A stretch of DNA of 64,000 bases from Torreya grandis (taxonomy: Eukaryota; Streptophyta; Pinopsida; Cupressales; Taxaceae), in contig JARHVA010004091.1 in NCBI GenBank assembly GCA_037957365.1, positions 808,501-872,500 of the forward strand. The letters run 5' to 3'. The notes beneath the pieces were generated by a model. That model was not told the DNA's origin, ran no database searches, and saw only the letters and a list, made by a program, of their open reading frames with translations. Each line of letters starts with the position of its first letter. Position 1 is the stretch's first letter. The translations under genes were made by a program, and so were the position numbers. This document shows, piece after piece, positions 25,815 to 36,480 of this stretch.

Positions 25815-27200
25815 ATATTAATTATAACTACCTATGAGAAAATAAATAGTCCACCTTATGTTGATAATTATAACCATCTATGGGAAAATTAATATCATAG
25901 ACCTAAACTGTTGTTTCCTAATTATAACTGCCTACGAGTAAATTAAGAACAACACTTTTACCATGCATTTTCACATCACCTTTCCATTACTATTCTCATT
26001 TCCCTGGCCATTTACCTTAATTTTAAAACTTATTATGACCGAGTTGGCTCCTCATCACCTTTTGTGTGGGTTGAGATACTATGATTTGAGGTCATTTTGG
26101 GAATACATAAGTTGTACTTAATTCACGTTGAGGTCAGCTTAGTCGCCCTTTCTATATGCTCTCACCATTTTGTGACAAAACTAAGCTAATGTTCTCACTA
26201 TTTTGTGAGTGGTATCTGGTCAATCTCTAGCAAGTTAAGATACCTCAAAATTTTAAAAAAATTAAAAATCTCAAAATTCAAAAACATTTATCCTATTTAA
26301 TCCTAATTAGTGATCCCTGATCCACCCTACTCAGTCAAATCCATTATTAGGATACTTTTTTTTACTTTAACTTTCAAAAAATTATGTGTGTTTGTTTTCT
26401 TAGTTGTTTGTTTATTTTCTTATTTGTTTCTTTGCTTTCAGTATTGTACCTTGACTCAGTCTATATGTGTACATTAGATGATTCCTTGCACATTATTCTT
26501 GAGTCCATCCATATTCAGAATTCAACATTTTTATCATGATTTTTATCATTGATGTATTGTTTTAAATTATTTATTAGATCGGGAGTCAGTTCTTATACAT
26601 ATTTGGCTAAGTTATCATGGTGTTTTATATCATAGTGCCTATCATCACGTGTTATATCAAAAATTAACTTGAAAATTCTTACAAGCAATTGAGTTACATA
26701 AGTTTCTCTTTGATAACCTTGGTAAATCCTCCCACCCTCCTTGACTAAATCAACCTGTTAACCATTTTGGTTATATCAAGGATAATAAGGATAAGCATCT
26801 CTGCATTGGTAGGTACAATCAAATCATTTCCATTGATCAATTATTATTTTTATTCATGTTTTTCATCACTTTTTGCATCCTCGTATGTTTAGTTTTTTGT
26901 GACTTATTTAGTCATTAGACCATCACATCTATGTTTGCACCTACTCATCTGTAATATGTGTAACAGGTTATATCCTTGAGTTATCATTTCCAATCTGTCT
27001 TATTAAGGCAAAATAAAAAATGTTTTTTTTATTCTTGTTCATCTTAATAATTATAACCACCTATGGGTAAATCATTATTTTGACTCATCATTTCTAACTG
27101 AGACATATGCCTGTGCTACTTATTATTACTACCTTTGGGAAAATTAGTGTCTCAACCTTTGCTACTGATTATAACCACCTTTGGACAAATAAATATTTTT
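25815..27200 (+). repeat. Dispersed short motif within element L
   Basis: A phrase close to 'attataaccacctatggg' followed by aaatta occurs about six times: near 25,820, 25,866, 25,920, 27,048, 27,122 and 27,170. The spacing inside each cluster is about 50-75 bases. The rest of the stretch shows no gene. Possibly remnants of a tandem repeat. Confidence 0.6.
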
Positions 27201-27445
27201 TAAATCAATGCAAGAAAGCATTATCTCTTTTGTATTAATTTCACCCATGGATGAATTTAATTATTTGTCTTTCTTCTTTTCGATGGATTGTCCATCAATC
27301 ATGTGTCAACCACTCCCTCGAGGGGGCATCATTATAGGCTTCCCAAACATTTTTTAGAGTTTTTTCTTCAATCAATTATTTTTCATTATGTTTCATTATT
27401 TAAGAAGATATTACTATACCAACAACTTGCAATATCTTCCAAAAT

Positions 27446-28537
27446 AAGGACAAACTATAGACACATAAAACTGGCCACAACTAGATTTCAATTGAACTTC
27501 AGACTGATTATTACCAACCAGTACAAATTAGGCATAAGAGCTACGAAATATTCCAAATTTATTTGTGTATCATTCATCAAAGATTAGAATCATTTTGAGG
27601 CATCTCTAATTGGGGTATCCTAATGTATGCAACCATAACATCTCACAAATTTATCCTGAGTTACCCTGAGGTATTATAACAATTAGTTTAGTCTATGGAT
27701 CTATTAAGTAGGGCACTTAAATAAATATTAAATATTGAAAGAGCTAAATGAATAATCAAAATTAATTAACAAGTTATATCAAATTAAATCACTTGTTGAG
27801 TTATTCATGTGTAATTAATGAATTATTAAAAAATAAAATTCAAAAATATAAAATATCTTAGCTTTTCATGATTACCTTTTCAAGTTGTCAATCCTTCAAA
27901 AAATATCTCAAAATATCTTTTTTTGGAGACCCATGCGTATTCATTTAAAATCATGAGTAAATGACACCTTTTAACTCTAATAGGGTTATGTTGACTCACT
28001 TAAGTTAGTTTTGAACCCATTCTATGTTTAAACTATACTTAAACTCACATTGGGTTGGGGTTAGTTCATAAACATATTAATATAAGCCACTGCCTATTGG
28101 TTTCTAAGCTCTCTTAAGCCAAAGTTATAATCAAATTTAGAGAGAGACATAATCTTGAATATTATAGATTTACAATTTAGGTTTTGTTGCATGAGATTCA
28201 TATAAATAATGTTATAATGCCAAAATATTGAACCAAGCTACACCAAGACACAACATAAGTCAGTTGTACCAAGGAGAGAAGGAGCTACATACCTCCATTA
28301 CCAAATACTCTTTGAGCACAAACCAAGCAAGCCATAGAGTTAATCATTTAGAGTATTCAAGGAAGGTAAGAGATAGTTTGTCTTTTGCATTTTAACTTTA
28401 CTTTCTATTTGATTTTGTTCATTAAGATCCCCTATGATCTAGGCTTAGAGATCTTAGTATGTTAATGTGTTCATTTCATTATTTTATGGACTACACAAAA
28501 CTAACCTCCCCTCTACTATCAAATTCTTATGATCACA
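27446..28537 (+). repeat. Right LTR of element L
   Basis: Partner of 19,147-20,223. A purine-rich phrase with a CTCGAG core (cctcgagggggca, 27,316-27,328) resembles polypurine tracts of some gypsy elements, but it lies about 117 bases before the repeat starts, so the LTR edge or the tract assignment is uncertain. Confidence 0.8.
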
Positions 28538-28544
28538 TTTTTAA

Positions 28545-29340
28545 ATCTCTTAAATTAATTCCTTAAAGATTTTGTGTTGGAGTACCTATTGCTTATGAAC
28601 TTGGTTGACCACCTTGCACACATTGTTCTCTTGATTTTTTTTTGAGGTATTATTACTCCAACTATAATTATTATGTTAATACTTCCATCTCAAGCTTCAT
28701 CTTCTTTTAATTTAACATCTATATTGATGATTACCTTCTTAGTAACAAGATTGTATAACTTATAATCTTTTGACTACTCACTATAACCAATAAAGATCCA
28801 TTTTTCACCTCTATCATATAGTTTTTAAATTATTTATTTTGGTACAGTGCATATACCACAGATATAAAAACTCTTAAGTGAGATACATTGTACTTCCTAC
28901 CACTCCATGATTCTTGTATAATTTTATTCTTGACACTCTTTATAGGACATTTGTTAAAAATTTAAACTGCACATGCTACTACTTCTGTCCAGTATTCAAT
29001 AGACAAGTATTTAACCTTCACCATGATCCTAGCCATATCCATGATTGTTATTTTATTTCTCTGCAACACTATTATGTTGTGGTGTATATCTTTTAGTAAA
29101 CTACTTCTTAATTTTATGATACCTACAAACATATTTAAACTCATTTGAAGTATATTCACCACCTTTATCTGAGTTGAGTACCTTGATATATATGTCACTT
29201 CTTTCTTAACCATTACTTTGAACTCTTTGAATATTATGAAGGATTTAGACTTATTTTTAGAAAATATATCCATGTTTTTCTGTTAAAATCATCAATGAAT
29301 GTTATAAAATATAAACTTCCTTCTAATGTTGGAGTCTACA
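28545..29340 (-). pseudogene. Copia O integrase C-terminal part, broken
   Basis: On the minus strand, integrase-core text runs from about 29,330 (FSKNKSKSFIIFKEFK, the segment after the first catalytic Asp) to about 28,850. The copia linker phrase FIGYSE, with YKLYNL, follows near 28,780, and KVIINIDVKLKEDEA near 28,720 corresponds to the usual '...SRDVKFxE' strand. The line ends in TKSLRN at the L insertion. The second catalytic Asp segment is decayed. Stops and frameshifts are frequent. Confidence 0.8.
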
Positions 29341-31130
29341 TAACTTCACATATATTAGTGTGAATAAGTTGTAATGGTGCCTTTATGCTATAAGACATTC
29401 TTATTTGAAAATGTTTCATGTGTTTTTTTTTTTAAGAATATCACTCTCACATGAACTTGATGGTTACTCAATTGGTGGTAATCCTATCACCATCTACTTC
29501 TTATATAATAAACTTAATCTTCTAAAATAAAGATGTTCATACCTTAGATGCCATAACCATGTTGGATCTAAATGGGTTGCCTTGTAATTTACCTCAAGCT
29601 CTTCTTATTTTGACTTTTCACTCTTAATTTGAAGTGGGAACATTTTGTTCCTGCTCATCTCAATCTTTGTAATTAATCTGTCACTTAAAAATATATCTAG
29701 TGTAGTCCACACATTATCTTTGAATGCTACTTTTTAATCTTTCTACACAAGTTGCCCAACACTCTTGAGATTATGCTTCAAACCTGACATAAAATAAATA
29801 TCTAAAATATATTTTCTTTCGCCATGTTTTGTGAAAATGTTAATCACACCTTGACCCATAACTAAATCATTATTATCATTCCCTATCTTGACTTTTGACT
29901 TCACAAAACTGTCTAAGCTTACAAACATATATTAATTTCTTGTCATACGATTACTACATCCACTATCTAAGAACCAAATATCATACAAACTCTCTTGAGA
30001 AACATGACATGTAATGGGTATTGACTCATAATTACTTTCAGATACATCTAAAAAATTTGCATTTTGTTTCCCCTCATTTACATTTTTTTCATCACTCATG
30101 CATAATGACCAAACTTCTTGCGATAGTGACACTGAACATTGGATTTATCATACATCGAAAAATGTTGATGAGACTGGTTGCGCCATCTAGAATTATAAGT
30201 ATTGAAATTCTGATTTATCCTTTCACCTTGATTTGGACTACTCCTTCCACCTCTTTTATTGTTATTTTTACCTCTACCTCTAAAGCTAGATCTTTCTATT
30301 CCTCTATCTTTGGTAAATGAAACATGTGATTTAAAAACATTCTTCAAAGAGAAATTATTGTTCCTATTCATTTTGGATTCATGAGATAATAAAGACCTCA
30401 TCAACTCATCTATGGATCATTGTGTTAGATCTTTAGATTCTTCAATAGCAACAACAATAGAATCAAACTTATTAGGTTGACTCTTGAGAAACTTTTCTAC
30501 AACCTTCTAATCAAGGATTTCTTCTCCATGTGCTCTAATTTGATTAACAACATTCGTGACATGACTAAAAATTTGTTCTATGAACTCTGAATCTTTCATC
30601 TACATATTCTCAAAACTTCTCCTAAGAGACTATAATTTAGCAACTCTTATATTTTTAGTTCTCAGGTATGTTATTTCCATAACATCTCATGCCCTCTTGG
30701 ACCTAGTTTGTGTTACAACCCTAGGGAAAATAGACTCAACCATTGTCTCTTGAATTAAAAACAAGGCTTTTACATCCTTCTTCTAGTGTTCTTTGCTTGT
30801 GTCAAACACTGATAAGTTGCTTGATCTGCAGGGTCTACAAATTCTTTATCTACTAGATTCCATACATCTTGTGAACAAAACAAAGTTTTCATCTTGATAG
30901 ACCAATAATCATAATTTTTACTTGTAAAAGTTGGAATTTGACATTGAATAATGATGTGTTTGCTGCCATAATTTGCTACAGCAAAACAATTTCGTATTTT
31001 TCTTTCTTGATGCTAAGGAATGAGAATCATTTGATGGATTCATGTGTCTGTCTCTCTTTGAGTTTTTCAATGGCAGACTTATTGAATTGATTCGTTTTTG
31101 TTTTTTTATAAATCAACAATGATTTTTTTT
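29341..31130 (-). pseudogene. Copia O gag and protease, broken
   Basis: The protease active site reads WFLDSGCSNRMT near 29,950, with D-S-G intact. Upstream (30,404-30,096), a basic Arg/Gly/Asn-rich stretch (RGRGKNNNKRGG) leads to a zinc knuckle where the second cysteine is Arg (QCHYRKKFGHYA), so metal binding is lost. The gag body continues to about 31,000 with stops and frameshifts; TFIDDF-like integrase text begins below 29,400. This is the usual copia order. Confidence 0.8.
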
Positions 31131-31370
31131 AGTCTTATCTAGTAATTTCTAGTAGCTGGCTTCATCTCAAGTGTTCCGTTGTTTTTAATGTTGCGGCCTC
31201 TTTTCTTATTGTTTTTTATTGCTACTCTGCTTTTCAAAAAAACTGCAGACTCCCACGCTAACCTGCTCTTCCACGATCCACCTGGTGTTCTTCTCCAACG
31301 CCTAGCTCCTCTTTCTTCCAACAGTCCTGCCTAGGCTTGAATTACTCTTATCCTCTTCCCTGCGTTTCTG
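31131..31370 (-). other. Leader of copia O
   Basis: Short leader between primer site and gag. It is less AT-rich than its surroundings (31,250-31,330), which leaves an Arg/Trp-rich open frame on the minus strand. I treat that frame as composition, not a gene. Confidence 0.5.
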
Positions 31371-31382
31371 GCTCTGATACCA
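31371..31382 (-). other. Primer-binding site of copia O (initiator tRNA-Met)
   Basis: The minus strand reads TGGTATCAGAGC three bases from the LTR edge. All 12 bases match the usual copia primer site. Confidence 0.92.
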
Positions 31383-31385
31383 CAC

Positions 31386-31703
31386 TGAAGATAACTAATT
31401 GCTACAGCTAAAAAATAAAACAAAAACTTATATTAAAAATTACTCGTGTTGAAAGCTACGACTTTGTTAAAACATCATACCAAACCGTAGGAGCAAAATA
31501 ATCTTTTATTTCTGCTGTATCAAACCGTTTACATGCTGCCTCAATAAATAGAGGACTTCAAAGAATAACAAAAGCTTTAAAATAGATTCGAAAATAAAAT
31601 AAGGAAGAAAACAAAAAACAAAGCTATAAAACGAAAAAACTTATCCCAAGCTGCGAAGCGCATGTTTTCAAACAACTGTAGAAATTAGAAACTTATTCAA
31701 ACA
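31386..31703 (-). repeat. 5' LTR of copia O
   Basis: On the minus strand it runs from TGTTTGAATAAG to GTTATCTTCA and has TG...CA ends. It matches 10,739-11,040, with one extra block (tgcctcaataaatag region). Divergence is clearly higher than between the LTRs of N, in line with O being the older host. Confidence 0.88.
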
Positions 31704-31948
31704 TAGTCGGAAAAAAATGATTAAAAATAATAATACCTTGTTCGGTGATTCCCAACAAAATTTTCAATTATTTTCAAAAACGAAAAATGCTTGAAAACAA
31801 AACCCATACATGGTTCATATACACTATAAAATACATCGAATGCCCTCAGTTGGAGGAAATGAGAGCTAGTATCTCTCTTTCCATCCCCCAACTCACAGAA
31901 AGAATTTAAACTCTCTATTTAATACGACTAAATTTTATTCTTATAATT

Positions 31949-32215
31949 ATGGATATTGTATTTGAGACTCTTCTGGTTTTCCTATATTTTTGTTTTCAGA
32001 ATGAGTGGGATTACAAACAAATAACGATGCCTGAATCTATGGCTATAATAGGAGGTTTATACCTAGCTAAGCAACATGGAATTTTTTCCCTCATTATTGG
32101 AATTGGTACACTTCTTTTAGCCGTCTTTTTTAAGCAAAGTAATAAGGAAGCTCCAATGAACCTAGAAATGGAAATTTTGGTGGAAGAAATTGGGCATTTT
32201 TATCGTACTTCATGA
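31949..32215 (+). CDS. Unknown small ORF with one membrane segment
   Basis: 88 codons. A clear acceptor-like sequence (tatatttttgttttcag) ends at about codon 17, so the true exon may start at the following AATGAGTGG; the ATG upstream would then be intronic. After it, residues about 32-60 form one hydrophobic segment (IIGIGTLLLAVFF) with Lys and Gln on its flank, then an acidic Met/Glu-rich tail. No family recognised. It lies just upstream of the NLR-type pseudogene and could be a fragment of another gene or a chance frame. No intact gene around it was seen. Confidence 0.3.
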   Translation: MDIVFETLLVFLYFCFQNEWDYKQITMPESMAIIGGLYLAKQHGIFSLIIGIGTLLLAVFFKQSNKEAPMNLEMEILVEEIGHFYRTS

Positions 32216-32299
32216 CTTTACATGCGATATACAAATCTTGAGCTAGTAATGGTGTAGCTGAACTATTGTCTACGTTAGCTACAAACTTTATGCCAAGAA

Positions 32300-32945
32300 A
32301 AATTAGTTTACATAATAAAATTTGTAATATCATTTATAACACTTAGCGACTTAGATTGATCTGCATAATGGATGCAGTGAATGAGATGCCAATTAACATT
32401 ATACAACTCAATAATGTACGAGTGATCAAAATAGGAATTCAGTTGTTGACAAGCTTGCTCACCTCTCGGAATTTTTCCTCCTTGGTTAGACTTTAAACTA
32501 ATAGATGTCTCAATGTAAAATATTGAATCGATTTTGTGGGGCATCTTAATCTCAGAGGAGACAATCAATGTATTCAATTGGGGAGTCCCTAACAAAATCA
32601 TTAAAGCAACTAATTCATCTTAATGAGTTATGCATATATGGTTGCCACTCAAGGAATTGGAATTGAAGAAGGGGTCATTTACTACTACATTTTGTAACCT
32701 CATGAAGACATATCTATGCAATACAAGAGTGTCAAAGATTTCAATTTTTGAAGACTATTGTCCCAACCCTGAGCATCTCAAAATTTACTATAATGATTGT
32801 TTAAAGGAGATTGAAAATCTACCCATAACATTTAGGGGCATAGCATTGTATATTTGTAAGATGCTAAAAAAAAACATAAGGGGTATCGTTGGTTTGGTCA
32901 ACCTTGAAATGTTGGTAATAATAGATTATATATGGTCTACATAGT
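32300..32945 (+). pseudogene. Leucine-rich-repeat fragment of an NLR-type resistance gene
   Basis: Plant NLR proteins sense pathogen effectors in the cytoplasm; their LRR domain gives specificity. Across frames the plus strand shows repeated LRR text: PINIIQLNNVRVIKI near 32,385, LKQLIHLNELCIYGCHS near 32,605, CLKEIENLPITFRGIALYIC near 32,797, and GLVNLEMLVIID near 32,895. The 'LP.tL..L.i..C..L..I.gl..L.nLe.L.I' pattern is that of TIR- or CC-type NLR C-termini. At least three frameshifts and several stops break it, and no NB-ARC or TIR motif is nearby, so it is a dead fragment. Confidence 0.75.
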
Positions 32946-33233
32946 TGATCCTAAAACTAGTAGATATATGAATATGAGATTTAGATACATGGACATAACA
33001 AATTTTTGTTAGGTCTAGATACATTTTTTGATATATATATCAACAAAATTGACCACATAATATGCATATAAAAAACAAAATAAGTTAAATAACCACAAAA
33101 CATACATGTTGTAGCTAAGTGAGGGATCCTTCCAAGTACATTGAAAACTTGGTTTTGGATTCTAACAATAATCAAATGTAAAGGATCCCCACTATTTTAA
33201 TAGATGAAAAAAATGTTAAGAAGTACTTATTAA
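32946..33233. other. No feature seen
   Basis: AT-rich filler between the LRR fragment and the inverted leader fragment. No domain or repeat recognised. Confidence 0.4.
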
Positions 33234-33580
33234 CATGGTACCATAGCCCTGAAGAAGTTGCAACAATCCATTACCTTGCAATTTAGATAATTTTATTTCA
33301 CTTCTCTCTTGTTGTTGTTTCTTCCCTTGTTATAGAGAAAAATCGTATAAGAGAGGTGTATGAGGAGATCATGGTACCCTTTAGTGCACTTTTCAAGACT
33401 TTTTAAATATTTTGAAGTTTTTTATTGTTTTTGAAGCTTTTGTTATTTCTGAGGTAGTGAAACTAGTGTGGAGATCTTGGTGCTTGTTTTGATTTAAAAT
33501 CTTGAGCATTTTCTTCTAGATTAAGGCATTGAGATTTGGAGAAGTGTGGTGTAGAGATCTTCAATAATCATATTTTAACA
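33234..33580 (+). repeat. Inverted fragment of the A/B copia leader, with primer-site relic
   Basis: Starting at taaca followed by TGGTACCATAGCCC (a changed iMet primer site), the plus strand follows the reverse complement of A's leader (about 47,590-47,919) almost throughout: 'gcaatttagataattttatttcactt', 'tttcttcccttgtt', 'gaggagatcatggtaccc', 'ttctagattaaggcatt'. It is therefore the start of a third, plus-oriented member of this family. Its own LTR is missing on the left, and it ends exactly where A's 3' LTR begins. Confidence 0.8.
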
Positions 33581-33886
33581 TGTTATGAATGATAAAAGCA
33601 TTCTAACTCAAGAATCTGAAGTGTTAGCAACGAAACATTATAAAAGAAGCTACAAATGTGATATGAAAAAATATGATAAATCATATATTATTCAAGAATG
33701 AAGAATTATAAATCATGCTCGTACAATAGAAAGGCACTTGATTATGTAAGCAAGGCAAAATATAGAACTAGCTAAACTGGTCAGTATGAGATAAATCTTC
33801 ACATAAGACAAACTCACTAGAAGATAAAATAGTTAGCTAAGACACTAGAAAATATGATAAATATACATGAAATACATACTCTAACA
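33581..33886 (-). repeat. 3' LTR of copia A
   Basis: Aligns with 47,920-48,224 and 53,706-54,009: 'gaatctgaagtgttagcaac', 'aaatcatatattatt', 'ggcaaggcaaaa', 'ataaatcttcacata'. On the minus strand a purine-rich stretch (cacttgaagaagg) lies just before it and may be the polypurine tract. Confidence 0.85.
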
Positions 33887-34490
33887 CCTTCTTCAAGTGA
33901 AATAAGAGGCTAAGAAAAACCAAAAATGAAATAGTGGTATATCTACAGTATTCTAACAACTATATCTGATAAGGTACTTATGTACAATATGTATTTATGA
34001 AATAAAGATGGAATATGTCCTCACAAACATCCCCCAAGAATAATTTCTAAAACCCTAAGTATGTCATGCAACTCAAGAAGAGAATGTGATGAAAAAGTCT
34101 TCATGAAGATATATGTAACCTACTACTGAGTTGAAATGTACTCCAAAATAAGGATGCCATCTTGAGTGTACTAAAAAATGAATTACATATGTATCTCAAT
34201 GTGGTTGGTCCATTAATACTCAATTGGATTATGAGATCTATGCATTTCATTCTAGTTGTCACACCAAAGTATAGTGGGTGAATCTTGCATGAAGCCAAAC
34301 TTTGTCAATAATTGATGATGTCAAAAAAATTTGATTACTCGTTATAACTACTACCTTGTACTCAGTGTCTATATATGATAGCACAATATCCTACTTCTTC
34401 TTGCACAACCAAGCAATAGGTGAATAATAAAGACAAAATATGTAGCTAGAAGAGGAATGTCTATCATCAAGATAATCTTCATAATCTGAA
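33887..34490 (-). pseudogene. Copia A RNase H end and 3' untranslated part
   Basis: The minus strand text is that of the RNase H tail, matching B's 48,230-48,480 from about 34,290 on. The chromovirus cuts it at 34,490 and it resumes at 40,560 after removal of one CTGAA copy. The part nearest the LTR (33,887-34,280) has no partner in B. Confidence 0.7.
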
Positions 34491-35151
34491 TGTAATATTC
34501 CCAAATGTCTGCCAAGTAAAAATCGTAACTTCCTAAGACATTAGCATAGCCAAGAAGGAGATGACTGAATATATGATATCAACATTTGAGAAAGAGATCA
34601 CTGCCCAAATAGAAGATCATTTCCAATGAGGAACAACAGCAAAGGGATCACAACTATTAGGAGTGTCACTATTTACTAATGAGATCACCACACTAAGCAA
34701 CAATAATTAATTAAGGAGATCACTACATTAAAATAATAATCTTTAAAATAACATTAGTTATTTATTAATTATTTTATTAATATGTTAATAGCATTCTTTT
34801 AAGGGAAGGACACCACCCTTTTGGAAGTCACACCTCTTCATGTAAAGTTGAGGGTATAAATAAGCATTTGGGAATGGAAGGAAAGCATCAAATTAAATTA
34901 TAAGATTCAAACATTCAAATGCAACAATGTGCTTTATTATTCTATTTAAATATGAAAACCTTTGATAGAAAATCCAAGGATAAAAATCCTTGAGATAATT
35001 ATTATAATAATTGAAAGATGAAAACCCTTCAATAATTTAATTATATTATACAAAATTATTATTGAAATATAAAGTTATATTTTATTAAAACAAAAATAAA
35101 ATACTCATAAATTTTGTTTTATCAAATAATATTTTGTTTAGAAATATTACA
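34491..35151 (+). repeat. 5' LTR of the chromovirus
   Basis: 661 bp, TGTAATATTCC...GAAATATTACA. It matches 39,891-40,554 closely. It contains paired 'gaaaacctttgatagaaaatccaagga' and 'gaaaacccttcaataa' phrases that form a short internal repeat in both LTRs. Confidence 0.95.
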
Positions 35152-35152
35152 G

Positions 35153-35164
35153 TGATATTAGAGC
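35153..35164 (+). other. Primer-binding site of the chromovirus
   Basis: tgatattagagc differs from the iMet-tRNA complement TGGTATCAGAGC by one G-to-A and one C-to-T change. It lies one base after the LTR. Confidence 0.85.
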
Positions 35165-35249
35165 TCTCATCCTGCCATCTTGTGGAAATAGAATTCGTTT
35201 GAAAAATAACTTATATTACGAAAGAAGAAATAACACCATAAAAGTAAAT

Positions 35250-36480
35250 CAGCCAATGAAATAAATGGAAAACAATATGGAAGAGAGGAATTGAAATGAT
35301 AAATGGATTGATAAATTAATCCAAGGCCAAGAATAACTATCTAACACCATGAATGAAATAGCTCTCGTAATACAATCTATGTTGAATCATGGATAACAAA
35401 ATGATGGAAATAGTCATTCTAACACTAGTCATAATCAAATATTTCATAAAAAAACCACAATCTCTTTAAATAGACCCTTTCAACCAAAATTTATTGCAAG
35501 AAGAGAATCAAATATCGAAGAGGAATCCCAAACATCATTTGGAGATGACCTTACAGTAGACTTCAAACAATATCGAGCCCTTTTGGATGATTTATGAAGT
35601 GAAATTTCACTCACAAAATTCATGAACATGAAAAGAAATTATAATGGCACTAAAACAGAGTGTAAACCCCAAAATAATCAAAAAGAACTTCAACATGCAT
35701 TGGGGAAATTAAACCTGGTAATTATTGACAACTCTAATAAATGCACAACTAAAGCGTGGATCCAAAAATTAGATACCTATTTAACTCTTTAACCCATGAT
35801 GGAAGAATAAGAGATCAAATTCATGACCCTTCATCTCAAAGTTATTTCTCATGAATGGTGGTACCATGGGTAGATTATGCAAGGGCATGATCTTATTAAA
35901 TCTTATGATAAATTTACAAAAGGATTGATCAAAAGATTTGATAGAATCAACCCTAAAATTTATTTTAGGGAATTAGAATTACTAAAACAAAATAGCAATG
36001 TCGAAGAATATGTGGCAGAATTCTAAAGAATCTTTGTGATGTTTCTTGATATTACAAAAAGGATGCTTATAGTATTATTCATTGAAGGATTGATTGAACC
36101 ACTTAAAGTTTTAGTCAAAGCCTTTAATCCTCCCACCCTCCAAAAAATGATTAAAAGATCATTAGATTTGAAAACTTCAACACTGAGGAATAAAATTGTG
36201 TCATTTGTGCAGCCAAAGATAACCAATAATGGATAACCACAAACCATGCCATCAGGGAAACAAGGGACAATACCCTATAGTCAACAAAGAAAACCACTTC
36301 CATCTAGAGGATTCCAATCAAACAAACCCACTTAAAATAAGAAAAGAAGTTGAAATAAGAAATGATCTAAGGAGGAAAAATCTATGCTTTATGTGTAAAG
36401 ATCCTAGAGACAGGGTCACCATTATTTGGAAAAAGGATAAGTCCATTATATTAAAGTTGTTTCAGATGGTGAACCTGACG
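35250..36480 (+). pseudogene. Chromovirus gag, broken
   Basis: Capsid-type text runs from about 35,570 (AWIQKLDTYL near 35,757; EWWYHG near 35,855; LIKRFDRINPK, LELLKQNSNVEEYVAEF near 35,985) to the end of the gag domain at 36,236. A degenerate zinc knuckle follows: LCFMCKDPRDRVTII near 36,385 keeps the first CX2C, but the histidine and last cysteine are lost. Stops occur near 35,596, 35,790, 35,806, 35,871 and 36,024. It would have formed the virus-like particle. Confidence 0.85.

Larger units (their letters stand above)
19147..28537 (+). mobile_element. Large LTR element 'L' without visible reverse transcriptase
   Basis: Two direct repeats of about 1.08 kb (19,147-20,223 and 27,446-28,537) enclose about 7.2 kb. 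They begin in the TGGTGATC/AAGGACAA region and end GATCACA or AATCATA. They sit inside copia O, whose coding text resumes on both sides. I find no protease, reverse transcriptase or integrase motif inside, only degraded open frames, so this looks like a large non-autonomous LTR derivative. The flanks are A/T-only, so no target duplication can be asserted. No clear primer site follows the left LTR. Orientation is taken from the plus-strand frames and is uncertain. Confidence 0.7.
10739..31703 (-). mobile_element. Old Ty1/copia retrotransposon 'O', split by two insertions
   Basis: Two similar terminal repeats (10,739-11,040 and 31,386-31,703) bracket minus-strand copia coding pieces in the order gag, protease, integrase (31,130 down to 28,545), then reverse transcriptase and RNase H (about 12,560 down to 11,130). 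Next to the right LTR is an intact 12-base iMet-tRNA primer site. The body is split by copia N at 12,561-18,930 and by LTR element L at about 19,147-28,537. Without these O would be about 5.2 kb, normal for copia. Flanking bases (catgc left, tagtc right) do not match, so the target duplication is lost or the ends are altered. Stops and frameshifts are frequent. Confidence 0.85.

Noticed and set aside
31139..31321. Arg/Trp-rich minus-strand frame in the leader of copia O
   Set aside because: Lies between primer site and gag and reflects locally higher GC; no domain.
34491..35151. Internal gaaaacc...cc phrases of the chromovirus LTR as a CRISPR-like array
   Set aside because: Only two or three diverged copies, present in both LTRs of a plant retroelement; nothing prokaryotic in the window.
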